40,205 nt of DNA from Solobacterium sp. Its GTDB lineage: Bacteria; Bacillota_I; Bacilli_A; Erysipelotrichales; Erysipelotrichaceae. Location: positions 1 through 40,205 of the forward strand of contig JAILLA010000063.1 of the NCBI GenBank assembly GCA_024693325.1, read 5' to 3'. The first letter of the stretch is position 1. Each line of letters begins with the position of its first letter. Shown here piece after piece: positions 32,665-40,205 of this stretch. The notes under the pieces were generated by a model. The model did no database searches. It saw nothing but the letters and a program-made list of their open reading frames with translations, and was not told the DNA's origin. Made by a program: the position numbers and the translations under genes.

Positions 32665-33693
32665 ATGCCATTAAGAATCGTCAGAGATGACATTCTGCAG
32701 ATCTATGCAGATATAATCGTAAATGCCGCAAGCTTTGAACCGGTGATCGGCAAAGGTACCGAAACAGCGATCTACCAGGCGGCCGGAAGAAAAGAACTTC
32801 TGGAACAGAGAAAGAAGATCGGCATTATTAAGGAAGGCGACGCTGCGATCTCACCGGCATTCCGCCTGAATGCTGATTATCTGATCCATACGGTATGTCC
32901 GGTATGGAGAGACGGGAAACACGGGGAAGCAGAACTGCTGGCTTCCTGTTACAGGAAAACACTTGCGCTTGCCAAAGAATATGATGCCGCAGTCACAGCG
33001 ATACCGCTGCTGGCAGCGGGTACACGGTTATTTCCGAATGAACTTGCGCTGGAAGTTGCCGTGGGATGCCTGGAGGAATTCCTGCAGGAAAACGATATGA
33101 CGATCTATCTTGTCGTTCCCGACAGAAACTCATTCGCGATCGCTTCCGACCTGTTCGATACAGTATCCAGCTACATTGACCGCAACCAGACCGGAATGAT
33201 GCAGGAACCGGCAGCTCCGCCGGAATACAACGCTGCATCGATGTCTGCTGCACCGTTCCATGATACAGACTGGGAAATGGAAGATACTGTCCAGCTTCCG
33301 GTTTACGAAGAAAGCTTTGAACGCCGGGAAAAGCTGTCCTGGTATATCAATCCGCGGAAAGAACAGACATTCCAGGTCAGGCTGCTGAAGCTGATCGACG
33401 AATCAGGCGAGACCGATCCGGTCATTTATAAAAGAGCGAATCTTGACCGAAAACTGTTTGCCAAGATCAGGAAGGATGAGAATTATCATCCGGCCAAAAA
33501 GACCGCGATCGCTTTTGCATTAGCATTGAAACTGTCCATGGATGATACAGTTGATCTTCTGGAAAGAGCAGGCTTTGCCCTGTCAAAGGCAAGCACATTT
33601 GACCTGATCATCCGTTACTGCATCGAAAACAAGATCTACAACATCGTTGAAGTAAACATGATCCTGTTCAGCTTTGATCAGGAACTGCTGTAA
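32665..33693 (+). CDS. Macrodomain protein with C-terminal helical (HTH-like) module
   Basis: A protein of 342 aa. Residues 1-170 are a macrodomain, which binds ADP-ribose or hydrolyses its esters: ADIIVNAASFEPVIGKGTETAIYQAAG, then YLIHTVCPVW and IPLLAAGTRLFP. The usual NAAN and GGGG read NAAS and GKGT, so hydrolase activity is uncertain. A Pro/Ala linker follows. Residues ~235-342 form an all-helical module (PVIYKRANLDRKLFAKIRKDENYHPAKKTAIAFALALKLSMDDTVDLLERAGFALS) that I recognise as a common Firmicutes C-terminal module resembling an XRE helix-turn-helix. AAAGGAAG precedes the start. It leads a cassette with two unknown genes. Confidence 0.85.
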   Translation: MPLRIVRDDILQIYADIIVNAASFEPVIGKGTETAIYQAAGRKELLEQRKKIGIIKEGDAAISPAFRLNADYLIHTVCPVWRDGKHGEAELLASCYRKTLALAKEYDAAVTAIPLLAAGTRLFPNELALEVAVGCLEEFLQENDMTIYLVVPDRNSFAIASDLFDTVSSYIDRNQTGMMQEPAAPPEYNAASMSAAPFHDTDWEMEDTVQLPVYEESFERREKLSWYINPRKEQTFQVRLLKLIDESGETDPVIYKRANLDRKLFAKIRKDENYHPAKKTAIAFALALKLSMDDTVDLLERAGFALSKASTFDLIIRYCIENKIYNIVEVNMILFSFDQELL

Positions 33694-33726
33694 TCACAGA
33701 GGTTATGATGAGAGGAGGCACTGCGT

Positions 33727-34449
33727 ATGTATGATGTATATGGCCACAGGCAGAATTTCTGGTATGAGAATCATCATGAATTATTCGATTTCCTGTGCAG
33801 CACAGCTACCGGAAACATGCTGAAGGCGATCGGTCAATATGTATCACCTGAAGCCAGTGTCAGGTTTTACCGGGATATCTTTGCCGGTAAATGGTACAGC
33901 AATGAACGGATCGATGACTTCTTTCATGACATCAGCCGGTACATAGATCCTTCTGCTGTCCGTCCGGAGATCATGGGAGCCGCATGCAGTATGCATGCTG
34001 AAACAGAAGTACCGCTCACTGCGGATACACTGATCGGTATGGAACTGGTGTATCGTGAATTAACACACATGAATAATTTGCTTGTTTCACCGGATCCTGC
34101 ATGGTTCGATCCATTCGGCAATTATCTGTTTTATCTGCTGGGCATCAGGATCGATCGTCAGGTCCCTCGTACATTAGAGTTTGACCATGAAAGTGTTAAC
34201 ACCTTCTTTAAGATCGAAGAAATACTTGGCTATGATGAGGATAACCAGGCACTGGCAGACAGGGTGACGATCCCGTCAGAAATGCAGTTCCAGGACAGCT
34301 GGTTCAATACATTAAACAACAATGGCGAAGAATTCTTCGGCGTCTCTTTTCCGGAAGGAATGAAAAAACTCAGAAAAGAAAAGCCTTTTGACGCTGACGA
34401 GGATGCGTTTGTCAGCCTTGGCTTGGAAAGGGAACTGTTTTATGAGTAA
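33727..34449 (+). CDS. Unknown protein, second gene of macrodomain cassette
   Basis: A protein of 240 aa, GAGGAGG upstream, 33 bases after the macrodomain gene. Predicted mostly helical and acidic, no signal peptide or membrane helix. Aromatic-rich motifs stand out (NFWYENHHELFDFLCS, PAWFDPFGNYLFYLLG, FQDSWFNTLNNNGEEFFGVSFPEGMKKL). There are no cysteine pairs or recognised catalytic signature. Its last eight bases overlap the next gene, so those two are coupled. I do not recognise the family. Confidence 0.75.
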   Translation: MYDVYGHRQNFWYENHHELFDFLCSTATGNMLKAIGQYVSPEASVRFYRDIFAGKWYSNERIDDFFHDISRYIDPSAVRPEIMGAACSMHAETEVPLTADTLIGMELVYRELTHMNNLLVSPDPAWFDPFGNYLFYLLGIRIDRQVPRTLEFDHESVNTFFKIEEILGYDEDNQALADRVTIPSEMQFQDSWFNTLNNNGEEFFGVSFPEGMKKLRKEKPFDADEDAFVSLGLERELFYE

Positions 34450-34795
34450 ATGCATCGCGTTTGATATGAAAAGTGCGTTTGACGCCTGGGACCACATGAA
34501 GCTTGAAACAGTTGAAAACTACGGAGGCCGGGCGTACGGCCATTATCTGCACACCTGGGATGACGGTGAACGGATCCTTGCCCGCTGTAAGAACTGCGGC
34601 GGCTATATCCTGATCCAGAGTTCTGAGTTTCACGGAATGGAAGATGATGACTATTATGGCGACTACTTCCCCGTAGACTCACCGGAAGAAGCAGATGAAC
34701 TGAACCGGAAATATGACGGCTGGGAGATCGAAACGGAATTCCCGGACAGATATCTGATGACGCAGAATCTGTGCGTCATTTACTGGTCCAAGTAA
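34442..34795 (+). CDS. Unknown small acidic protein with a CxxC knuckle, third gene of macrodomain cassette
   Basis: A protein of 117 aa from ATG 34442, which overlaps the upstream stop (ATGAGTAA); GGAAAGGGAA lies upstream. A single zinc-ribbon-like knuckle, RCKNCGGYIL (Cys49, Cys52), is followed by SSEFHGMEDDDYYGDYFPVDSPEEADELN, a strongly acidic and aromatic stretch. Two further cysteines (4, 111) could complete a metal site. I have seen similar short proteins in Firmicutes without known function. Its acidity and position at the end of a cassette would suit an antitoxin or immunity protein, but that is speculation. Confidence 0.75.
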   Translation: MSKCIAFDMKSAFDAWDHMKLETVENYGGRAYGHYLHTWDDGERILARCKNCGGYILIQSSEFHGMEDDDYYGDYFPVDSPEEADELNRKYDGWEIETEFPDRYLMTQNLCVIYWSK

Positions 34796-34824
34796 CAGCA
34801 ATGATTCCAAAATACACATGATAA

Positions 34825-34851
34825 AAGCGTCTGTTTTCAGTTCAGACGCTT
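34825..34851. terminator. Terminator between the macrodomain cassette and azlD
   Basis: Perfect 9-bp stem AAGCGTCTG/CAGACGCTT, followed by GTTTTC on the plus strand. It lies between convergent genes and may serve both. Confidence 0.75.
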
Positions 34852-34876
34852 GTTTTCTTGATGGATATGACTGTAT

Positions 34877-35182
34877 TTACAGGAACAGTTCCAGGATCAG
34901 AACGACCATACAGCAGGTCACTGCAACAGGGAACAGTCCTGCATTCATCCATGCCAGGATGATGCCGATCACAAGGGCAGCGGCACCGGCTAACGGTGAC
35001 TGTGTTGCCTGGATGATCGCCGGGAATGTCATGACTGCCAGTGTCACATAAGGCACATAGTACAGGAATGACTTCAGGAACCGGTTGGTGATCGGCCTGC
35101 GGATCAGTGTCAGGGGAAGCACCCTGATCATGAATGATACCGAAGCCATGATCAGAATATAGATATACGGATTGCGTGTCAT
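34877..35182 (-). CDS. azlD: AzlD-type branched-chain amino acid export subunit
   Basis: A protein of 101 aa with three or four hydrophobic helices and the family pattern near the start (SVSFMIRVLPLTLIRRPITNRFLKSFLYYVPYVTLAVMTFPAI). AzlD is the small partner of AzlC in an exporter of branched-chain amino acids (AzlCD, BrnFE). Its ATG overlaps the azlC stop as ATGA, so the subunits are made together. Confidence 0.92.
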   Translation of the reverse strand: MTRNPYIYILIMASVSFMIRVLPLTLIRRPITNRFLKSFLYYVPYVTLAVMTFPAIIQATQSPLAGAAALVIGIILAWMNAGLFPVAVTCCMVVLILELFL

Positions 35183-35895
35183 GATGCCTCCTCATCTGTG
35201 TGCGGGAACAGCAGTGCCGCAATGGTCGAGATACCGATGGTCAGGATGATCGTCCTGGTGCCTGAGCTCAATGCAGAAACAGCAGGCAGCACGGAACACA
35301 GCCATGACAGCAGGAAGCTGATCGCTACCAGAACCCCGACGATCCGGTTCTCCCTTGCCGGGGGAATGATGATCGCCAGGAACATGCCGTACAGCGCGAC
35401 CGAAAGGGCACTGACGATACGGGCAGGCAGCAGGTTTCCCATGATGACGCCAAGCATCGTACCGATCGCCCAGCCGGGGATGGAGCTTGTCATTGCACCG
35501 TAGAAATACCATGGGTTCAGCCATCCTTTCCGGGCAATACCGATGCCGAACAGTTCGTCTGTAACATCAAACCCGATCAGGATGCGCTTGGCAACAGGGA
35601 CATCCGGATGCAGTTTCTGTGACAGGGCTGCGCTCATAAGCAGGTATCTGGCATTGGCGATCAGCGTCATGACGGCGCATTCAATGTACGGTGCGTTCTG
35701 CGCGATCAGTGTAAAGACCGCGTATTCACCGGCAGACGCATTCGTACTGAGGCTTGCCAGGAATCCCTGAAAGGGTGTCAGTCCTGCGTTTCTGGCGGCG
35801 ATGCCCAGTGAAAAGGCAACAGCGAAATAACCGGTACCGATCGGGATACCGTCTTTCAATCCTTCCAGATATTCTTTCCTGTCTTCTGTCTTCAT
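35179..35895 (-). CDS. azlC: AzlC-type branched-chain amino acid export subunit
   Basis: A protein of 238 aa from ATG 35895, where GAGG lies a few bases upstream and the usual short polar N-terminus begins (MKTEDRKEYLEGLKDGIPIGTGYFAVAFSLGIAARNAGL); the frame stays open to 35985 without support. The family signature SLSTNASAGEYAVFTLIA is present, with NARYLLMSAALSQKL after it. Seven or so membrane helices. Together with AzlD it exports leucine, isoleucine and valine or analogues. No lrp-type regulator is next to it. It is divergent from sbcDC. Confidence 0.92.
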   Translation of the reverse strand: MKTEDRKEYLEGLKDGIPIGTGYFAVAFSLGIAARNAGLTPFQGFLASLSTNASAGEYAVFTLIAQNAPYIECAVMTLIANARYLLMSAALSQKLHPDVPVAKRILIGFDVTDELFGIGIARKGWLNPWYFYGAMTSSIPGWAIGTMLGVIMGNLLPARIVSALSVALYGMFLAIIIPPARENRIVGVLVAISFLLSWLCSVLPAVSALSSGTRTIILTIGISTIAALLFPHTDEEAS

Positions 35896-35992
35896 GAATT
35901 CCTCACTCTTGAAAATCTTACAGAAAACCCTGAAACGGCGCAATATCAAAATCATATTTTCAGGCAGTTTTCCTGCATGGAACATGTCGAAA

Positions 35993-36007
35993 ATGACAGA
36001 GTGTCAT
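35993..36007. promoter_or_regulatory. Inverted repeat in the azlC-sbcD intergenic region
   Basis: ATGACA-GAG-TGTCAT, a perfect repeat with 6-bp arms, ten bases upstream of the -35 box of the sbcDC promoter and about 100 bases upstream of azlC. Candidate operator for either unit. Confidence 0.4.
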
Positions 36008-36017
36008 AACGGGTGAA

Positions 36018-36046
36018 TTGTATGGAAAATGAACATCTTTTATAAT
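36018..36046 (+). promoter_or_regulatory. Promoter of sbcDC
   Basis: TTGTAT, 17-bp spacer, TATAAT. The start codon lies 87 bases downstream; a TTTTTTT run in the leader has no strong stem before it. Confidence 0.6.
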
Positions 36047-36132
36047 ATGTGATGGTGCATATGAACTGCCGATGTCCGTTTTTTTGTATCGTCAGGCAGC
36101 TAGAATGATAAACAGAAAGTACGGTGATCATT

Positions 36133-37272
36133 ATGAAATTTATTCATTTATCGGATCTCCATCTTGGAAAGCGTGTCAACGAGTATTCCATGATCGAAGA
36201 TCAGCAGTATATCCTGACAAAGATCATCAACATCATCGATGAAGAACAGCCTGAAGCTGTCATTCTGGCAGGGGATATCTATGACAAGCCGGTACCTCCC
36301 GCCGAGGCAGTGGAACTGTTCGATGATTTCCTGTACAGCCTTGCCAAACGCAAGCTGCAGGTATTTGTGATCAGCGGCAACCATGATTCCCCGGAGCGCC
36401 TTGCCTTTGGGAACAGGCTGATCGATGCCAGCGGCATCCATCTGTCACCTGTTTATAACGGGGAAGTCAGACCGGTACCGCTGCAGGATGAATACGGGAC
36501 GGTTGAAGTGTATATGCTGCCGTTCATCAAACCGGTACATGTACGCAGATACTATCCGGATGAAGAGATCAGCAGTTATACAGACGCGCTGCATACAGCG
36601 ATCGCACATATGAACGTGGATCCGTCTGTCAGGAACGTCCTTGTGACACATCAGTTCGTGACAGGTGCTTCCCGTTCAGAATCGGAGGAAGTCTCCGTCG
36701 GCGGATCGGATAATGTTGACGCATCTGTCTTTGAACCGTTTGATTACACAGCGCTCGGACATATCCATGGACCGCAGAATATCGGCTCGGAAAAGATCCG
36801 TTACTGCGGAACGCCTTTGAAGTATTCCTTCTCGGAAGCGCATCATCAGAAATCCGTGACAGTTGTCGAAATGAAGGAAAAGGGAAACATGACCGTTCGC
36901 ACTGTTGAGCTGATCCCCAAGCGCGATCTTGTTGAACTGAAGGGTACCTATGAAGAAGTGACGAAAAAGAGCTTCTACAAAGGAACGGGATACCAGGAAG
37001 ACTACACACATATCACACTGACGGATGAAGAGGATATTCCCAATGCCGTATCCAGGCTGCAGGTCATCTATCATAATCTGATGAAACTGGATTACGACAA
37101 CAAGCGTACAAGAAGCGGACTCCAGCTGGACGGTACCGAGGATGTTGAAAACAAATCGCCTCTGGAACTGTTTGCGGAACTGTATGAAATGCAGAACGGC
37201 GCGGAAATGAGTGAAGAACAGAGCAGCTATGTACAGCGTATGATCGAACAGATCTGGGAGGAAGAACGATGA
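36133..37272 (+). CDS. sbcD: Exonuclease SbcD (Mre11-type nuclease subunit)
   Basis: A protein of 379 aa from ATG 36133, giving the standard opening MKFIHLSDLHLGK; a GTG nine bases upstream is in frame but less usual. The metallophosphoesterase motifs are in order: SDLHLG, AGDIYDKP, SGNHDSPERL, VTHQF and GHIHGPQ. With SbcC it forms the ATP-dependent complex that opens hairpins and trims blocked double-strand ends. The sbcC start overlaps the end of this gene as ATGA. Confidence 0.95.
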   Translation: MKFIHLSDLHLGKRVNEYSMIEDQQYILTKIINIIDEEQPEAVILAGDIYDKPVPPAEAVELFDDFLYSLAKRKLQVFVISGNHDSPERLAFGNRLIDASGIHLSPVYNGEVRPVPLQDEYGTVEVYMLPFIKPVHVRRYYPDEEISSYTDALHTAIAHMNVDPSVRNVLVTHQFVTGASRSESEEVSVGGSDNVDASVFEPFDYTALGHIHGPQNIGSEKIRYCGTPLKYSFSEAHHQKSVTVVEMKEKGNMTVRTVELIPKRDLVELKGTYEEVTKKSFYKGTGYQEDYTHITLTDEEDIPNAVSRLQVIYHNLMKLDYDNKRTRSGLQLDGTEDVENKSPLELFAELYEMQNGAEMSEEQSSYVQRMIEQIWEEER

Positions 37273-40037
37273 GACCTGTCAAACTGATCATGTCTGCCTT
37301 CGGACCTTACGCAGGCAGAACGGAACTGAATATGGACCTGCTCGGAAAAAGCGGTCTGTATCTGATCACGGGTGATACCGGTGCGGGAAAGACAACGATT
37401 TTCGACGCGATCATGTTCGCACTCTACGGGGAAGCCAGCGGTGACCACAGAAGCACAGACCTGCTGCGCTCCAAATACGCGAAGCCGGAAACACCCACAG
37501 AAGTGGAAATGGTTTTTGAGTACGGTGGAAAACAATACAGGATCAAACGGAATCCCGCGTATACTCGTCCGAAAACAAGAGGAACAGGCTTCACATCCGA
37601 GACAGCAAACGCCGAACTGCATTATCCGGACGGAAGGGTCGTTACAAAACTGAAAGAAGTCAACCGTGCCGTAGAAGACATCATCGGCATTGACCGGAAT
37701 CAGTTTGCCCAGATCGCGATGATCGCTCAGGGGGACTTCCTGAAACTCCTTCTGGCATCCACAGATGAACGCAAAAAGATCCTGCAGAAACTGTTCCATA
37801 CAAGGATGTACAGCGACCTGCAGGACCGCCTGAAGAAGGATGCCCTGGACCTTGCAAAAGAAAACGACAGGGCAGAAGCCAGCATCCGGCAGTACATCAA
37901 CGGCATTGCATGCCCTCAGGATGATGTGCTTTCCATTGAGGTGGAAAAGGCAAAAGCCAATGAACTGACGATGGAAGAGAAGATCGATCTTGTCCATAAA
38001 CTGATCGAACAGGATGAAGAACGGTTCAATGAAGCAGGCAGAAAGATCACTGAACTGGACGAGCAGATCAGTGAACACACAAAGAAACTGACACAGGCAG
38101 AACTGCGGCAGAAGACCGAAGAGTCGTTGAAGAACAACAGGGAAAAGCTCCGGAAAGAACAGGAGACCCTGAAGGAACTGGAACAGCACAAGAACGAACA
38201 GGAACAGCTGAGATCTCAGGGCAAGCAGTTCAACGACCGTGCTGCCGCAGTCACGGCAGAACTGCCTGAATATACGGAACTGGAAGAGGAACGGAAACAG
38301 TACGCCCGTACGGAAAAAGCAATTGCTCTGAACAGGCAGAAACAGCAGACAGGATCAGTTCAGATCAATGAACTGACGGAAGAACTGAAGACACTGAAAG
38401 AAGAACAGAAGTCATTGTCCTCGGCAGATGCGGAAGAAGCTTCCCTCAAAGCAGAGCAGGAAAAGCTTCAGACAGTCATACAGAATACCGGGGACCTGAA
38501 AAAGGAACTGAACGGGATCAGCACACTGGAAAAAGAACTGAAGCAGCTCCAGGCTGATTACAAGGCAAAGGCACTGTATGCTCAAAAACTGAAAACGGAA
38601 TACGAACAGAAAAATACAGCATACCTGAACGAACAGGCAGGCATCCTGGCAGAAACACTTGTGGAAGGGGAGCCGTGTCCTGTATGCGGAGCTGTTCATC
38701 ATCCTTCTCCCGCACACAAATCCGCCTCAGCTCCTTCCAAAGAGGAACTGGATCTGCTGAAAGAGAAGTCACAGGATGCGGATCAGGCTGCGGCTGATGC
38801 CAGCACAAAAGCAGGCTCTGTCAAGGCAAGGATCGAAGAAAGACGTTCAGCCGCAGTACGCAGCGCTGCTTCATTGTTCGGCATAGATACATATGAAGAG
38901 ATCGCCGCTTTCCTGAAAACCAAGGAACAGGAACAGCGTGAGGCAGTCCAGAAACTCAGGATCCGGATGAGTGAGATCAAGGCAAAGATCACCCGTGCCG
39001 CCGCGCTTGAAAAACTGATCCCTCAGAAAGAAGGGCAGCTGGATGAGTTGAATAAAAAACAGACTGAACTCGGAAAAGAACAGGCACAGCAGGAAACAAA
39101 ACAGAAAACAACATCCGCCCGTATCGAACAGCTGGAAGGAAAACTGAAGTGCTCATCAAAGGCTGAAGCGGAAAAACTGATCCGTGATCTGCGTGATCAG
39201 GCACTGAAGATCGATCAGGCGATCGAGCAGGCTGTGAAATCATTTACTGACTGCGGAACACGTATCGCCGCACTGGAAGCTGCTGTCCGTGAAGCAGAGA
39301 AGTCCCTGAAGGACCAGCCTGCAGGGGACACGGACCGTCTGAAAGCAGAACAGGATGAACTGCAGGAAAGAAGACGTATCCTGAACACCGGACGGCAGAC
39401 AGTCAGCACCAGGATCACGATCAATCAGGGCATCCTGGAACATATTTCGGAAGGTTCCAAGGAAAAAAATGAGATCGAAACAAAACTCAGATGGATGAAG
39501 GCACTCTCCGATACAGCCAACGGAACCGTTTCAGGTAAAGAAAAGATCATGCTGGAAACATATATCCAGATGACCTATTTTGACCGCATCATTGCCAGGG
39601 CAAATACAAGACTGCTGGTCATGACAGGCGGGCAGTATGAACTGGTACGCAGAAAAGAAGCTTCCAGTATGAGAAGCCAGAGCGGTCTGGACCTGGATGT
39701 TCTCGATCATTACAACGGCACTACAAGAAGCGTCAATTCCCTGTCAGGCGGTGAATCCTTCAAGGCATCCCTGGCTCTGGCGCTCGGTCTGTCCGATGAG
39801 ATCCAGTCATCTGCAGGCGGGATCAGACTGGATACCATGTTTGTGGATGAAGGCTTTGGTTCCCTGGATGAGGAATCACTGCAGCAGGCTGTCACAGCAC
39901 TGACAGGTCTTACAGAAGGCAATAAACTGGTAGGCATCATCTCACATGTTGCCGAACTGAAGAGCAGGATCGATAATCAGATCGTTGTCACAAAGGAACG
40001 CACAGGCGGCAGTAAGGTAACGATCAATCCGGCATAA
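37269..40037 (+). CDS. sbcC: Exonuclease SbcC (Rad50-type ATPase subunit)
   Basis: A protein of 922 aa. The Walker A motif is GDTGAGKTT at 35-43. Two long coiled coils rich in Glu, Lys and Gln flank the zinc hook CPVCGAVHHPSP (Cys470, Cys473), which joins two SbcC molecules. The C-terminal lobe has the ABC signature SLSGGESFKASLALALGLS and the Walker B with D-loop LDTMFVDEGFGSLDEESL. It acts with SbcD on DNA ends. Full length, with no frameshift. Confidence 0.95.
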   Translation: MRPVKLIMSAFGPYAGRTELNMDLLGKSGLYLITGDTGAGKTTIFDAIMFALYGEASGDHRSTDLLRSKYAKPETPTEVEMVFEYGGKQYRIKRNPAYTRPKTRGTGFTSETANAELHYPDGRVVTKLKEVNRAVEDIIGIDRNQFAQIAMIAQGDFLKLLLASTDERKKILQKLFHTRMYSDLQDRLKKDALDLAKENDRAEASIRQYINGIACPQDDVLSIEVEKAKANELTMEEKIDLVHKLIEQDEERFNEAGRKITELDEQISEHTKKLTQAELRQKTEESLKNNREKLRKEQETLKELEQHKNEQEQLRSQGKQFNDRAAAVTAELPEYTELEEERKQYARTEKAIALNRQKQQTGSVQINELTEELKTLKEEQKSLSSADAEEASLKAEQEKLQTVIQNTGDLKKELNGISTLEKELKQLQADYKAKALYAQKLKTEYEQKNTAYLNEQAGILAETLVEGEPCPVCGAVHHPSPAHKSASAPSKEELDLLKEKSQDADQAAADASTKAGSVKARIEERRSAAVRSAASLFGIDTYEEIAAFLKTKEQEQREAVQKLRIRMSEIKAKITRAAALEKLIPQKEGQLDELNKKQTELGKEQAQQETKQKTTSARIEQLEGKLKCSSKAEAEKLIRDLRDQALKIDQAIEQAVKSFTDCGTRIAALEAAVREAEKSLKDQPAGDTDRLKAEQDELQERRRILNTGRQTVSTRITINQGILEHISEGSKEKNEIETKLRWMKALSDTANGTVSGKEKIMLETYIQMTYFDRIIARANTRLLVMTGGQYELVRRKEASSMRSQSGLDLDVLDHYNGTTRSVNSLSGGESFKASLALALGLSDEIQSSAGGIRLDTMFVDEGFGSLDEESLQQAVTALTGLTEGNKLVGIISHVAELKSRIDNQIVVTKERTGGSKVTINPA

Positions 40038-40073
40038 GCAGAAAAATGACCTCCCATTTTCATTTAAACTGAT

Positions 40074-40130
40074 ACCCGTAAAGAGGACCTGAGTTTGACA
40101 ACTCAGAGACACCCTTTGCGGGTGTTTTTT
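40074..40130 (+). terminator. Compound hairpin ending in a T tract upstream of the transposase-like gene
   Basis: Outer arms ACCCGTAAAG (40074-40083) and CTTTGCGGGT (40114-40123) pair with one G-T. Inside is a perfect 7-bp hairpin CTGAGTT/AACTCAG (40089-40106). A simpler stem ACACCC/GGGTGT followed by TTTTTT is an alternative fold. It can terminate sbcDC and shield the next gene from read-through. Confidence 0.65.
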
Positions 40131-40142
40131 GTGAGGTGAAGT

Positions 40143-40205
40143 ATGTCCGGGCATAGGAGACTGACAGAAACAGAATGCGAAATACTGCGACAGAATCCCA
40201 ATGTA
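40143..40205 (+). CDS. Start of a probable IS3-type HTH/transposase gene (cut by window end)
   Basis: Only 21 codons are visible, preceded by GAGGTGA. The product begins MSGHRRLTETECEILRQNPNV. The L-T-x-x-E-x-x-x-L-x-x-N-P-x-V pattern is what I recall from the N-terminus of helix-turn-helix proteins encoded by IS3-family elements in Firmicutes. The structured region just upstream would fit the left end of such an element. With so few residues the call is tentative; an unrelated HTH protein is possible. Confidence 0.45.
   Translation, partial: MSGHRRLTETECEILRQNPNV

Noticed and set aside
37227..38189. 320-aa minus-strand open frame opposite sbcC
   Set aside because: Antisense of the coiled-coil codons of sbcC gives a Phe/Leu/Cys-rich product typical of a shadow frame.
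1..40205. Prophage or large genomic island
   Set aside because: No integrase, capsid, tail, terminase or conjugation genes are seen. The S24 repressor belongs with the adjacent polymerase, and the only mobile-element hint is the truncated gene at the right edge.

Overview
The window reads as chromosome of an anaerobic, probably gut-associated Bacillota (Firmicutes). The evidence is strong AGGAGG-type ribosome binding sites, a desulfoferrodoxin, a beta-glucuronidase operon, a GlpA-like/DUF1667 redox trio, QueA/QueH queuosine genes, and an S24-type SOS repressor beside a Firmicutes-type Y-family polymerase. Erysipelotrichia or a relative fits my memory of these proteins, but the sequence does not prove it. 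Genes are dense; no stretch over 300 bases lacks a gene.

Left part (1-7.7 kb): the 3' end of a repeat-rich surface protein is followed by a large TIR-transmembrane-beta-propeller protein and a 1016-aa Sel1-repeat protein. From 7.6 to 9.5 kb, rlmA lies divergent from a self-regulating TetR repressor that is co-transcribed with a small coiled-coil protein. At 9.5-14.7 kb an AraC regulator faces a glucuronide operon: a GPH transporter, a TM2-domain membrane protein and a Loop-1 type GH2 beta-glucuronidase. An SDR oxidoreductase follows.

Middle (15.5-24.8 kb): queA-queH run on the minus strand downstream of an XRE/S24 SOS-type repressor. That repressor is divergent from a Y-family polymerase and a coupled 80-aa protein, with mirror-image promoters of identical -35 and -10 hexamers. 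Then come desulfoferrodoxin behind a Fur-like box, two aldehyde dehydrogenases flanking a minus-strand tRNA-Ser(GGA), and a coupled Sel1-PAP2 pair.

Right part (24.8-40.2 kb): a prolyl iminopeptidase-like hydrolase; a membrane-anchored SGNH hydrolase with a Pro/Glu/Thr-rich, EGF-like tail; the GlpA-like/oxidoreductase/DUF1667 operon; a MATE exporter; a secreted unknown; a macrodomain protein with a C-terminal helical module followed by two coupled unknown genes; azlCD; sbcDC; and the first codons of a probable IS3-type HTH/transposase gene at the right edge.

The most notable points are the TIR/propeller and Sel1 neighbourhood, the macrodomain three-gene cassette, the SOS cassette with a Gly-Gly at the expected autocleavage bond, and a recurring arrangement in which a -10 box lies only 6-10 nt from the ATG with no Shine-Dalgarno sequence. 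The last suggests common leaderless transcripts. All calls come from reading the sequence; no database search was run.
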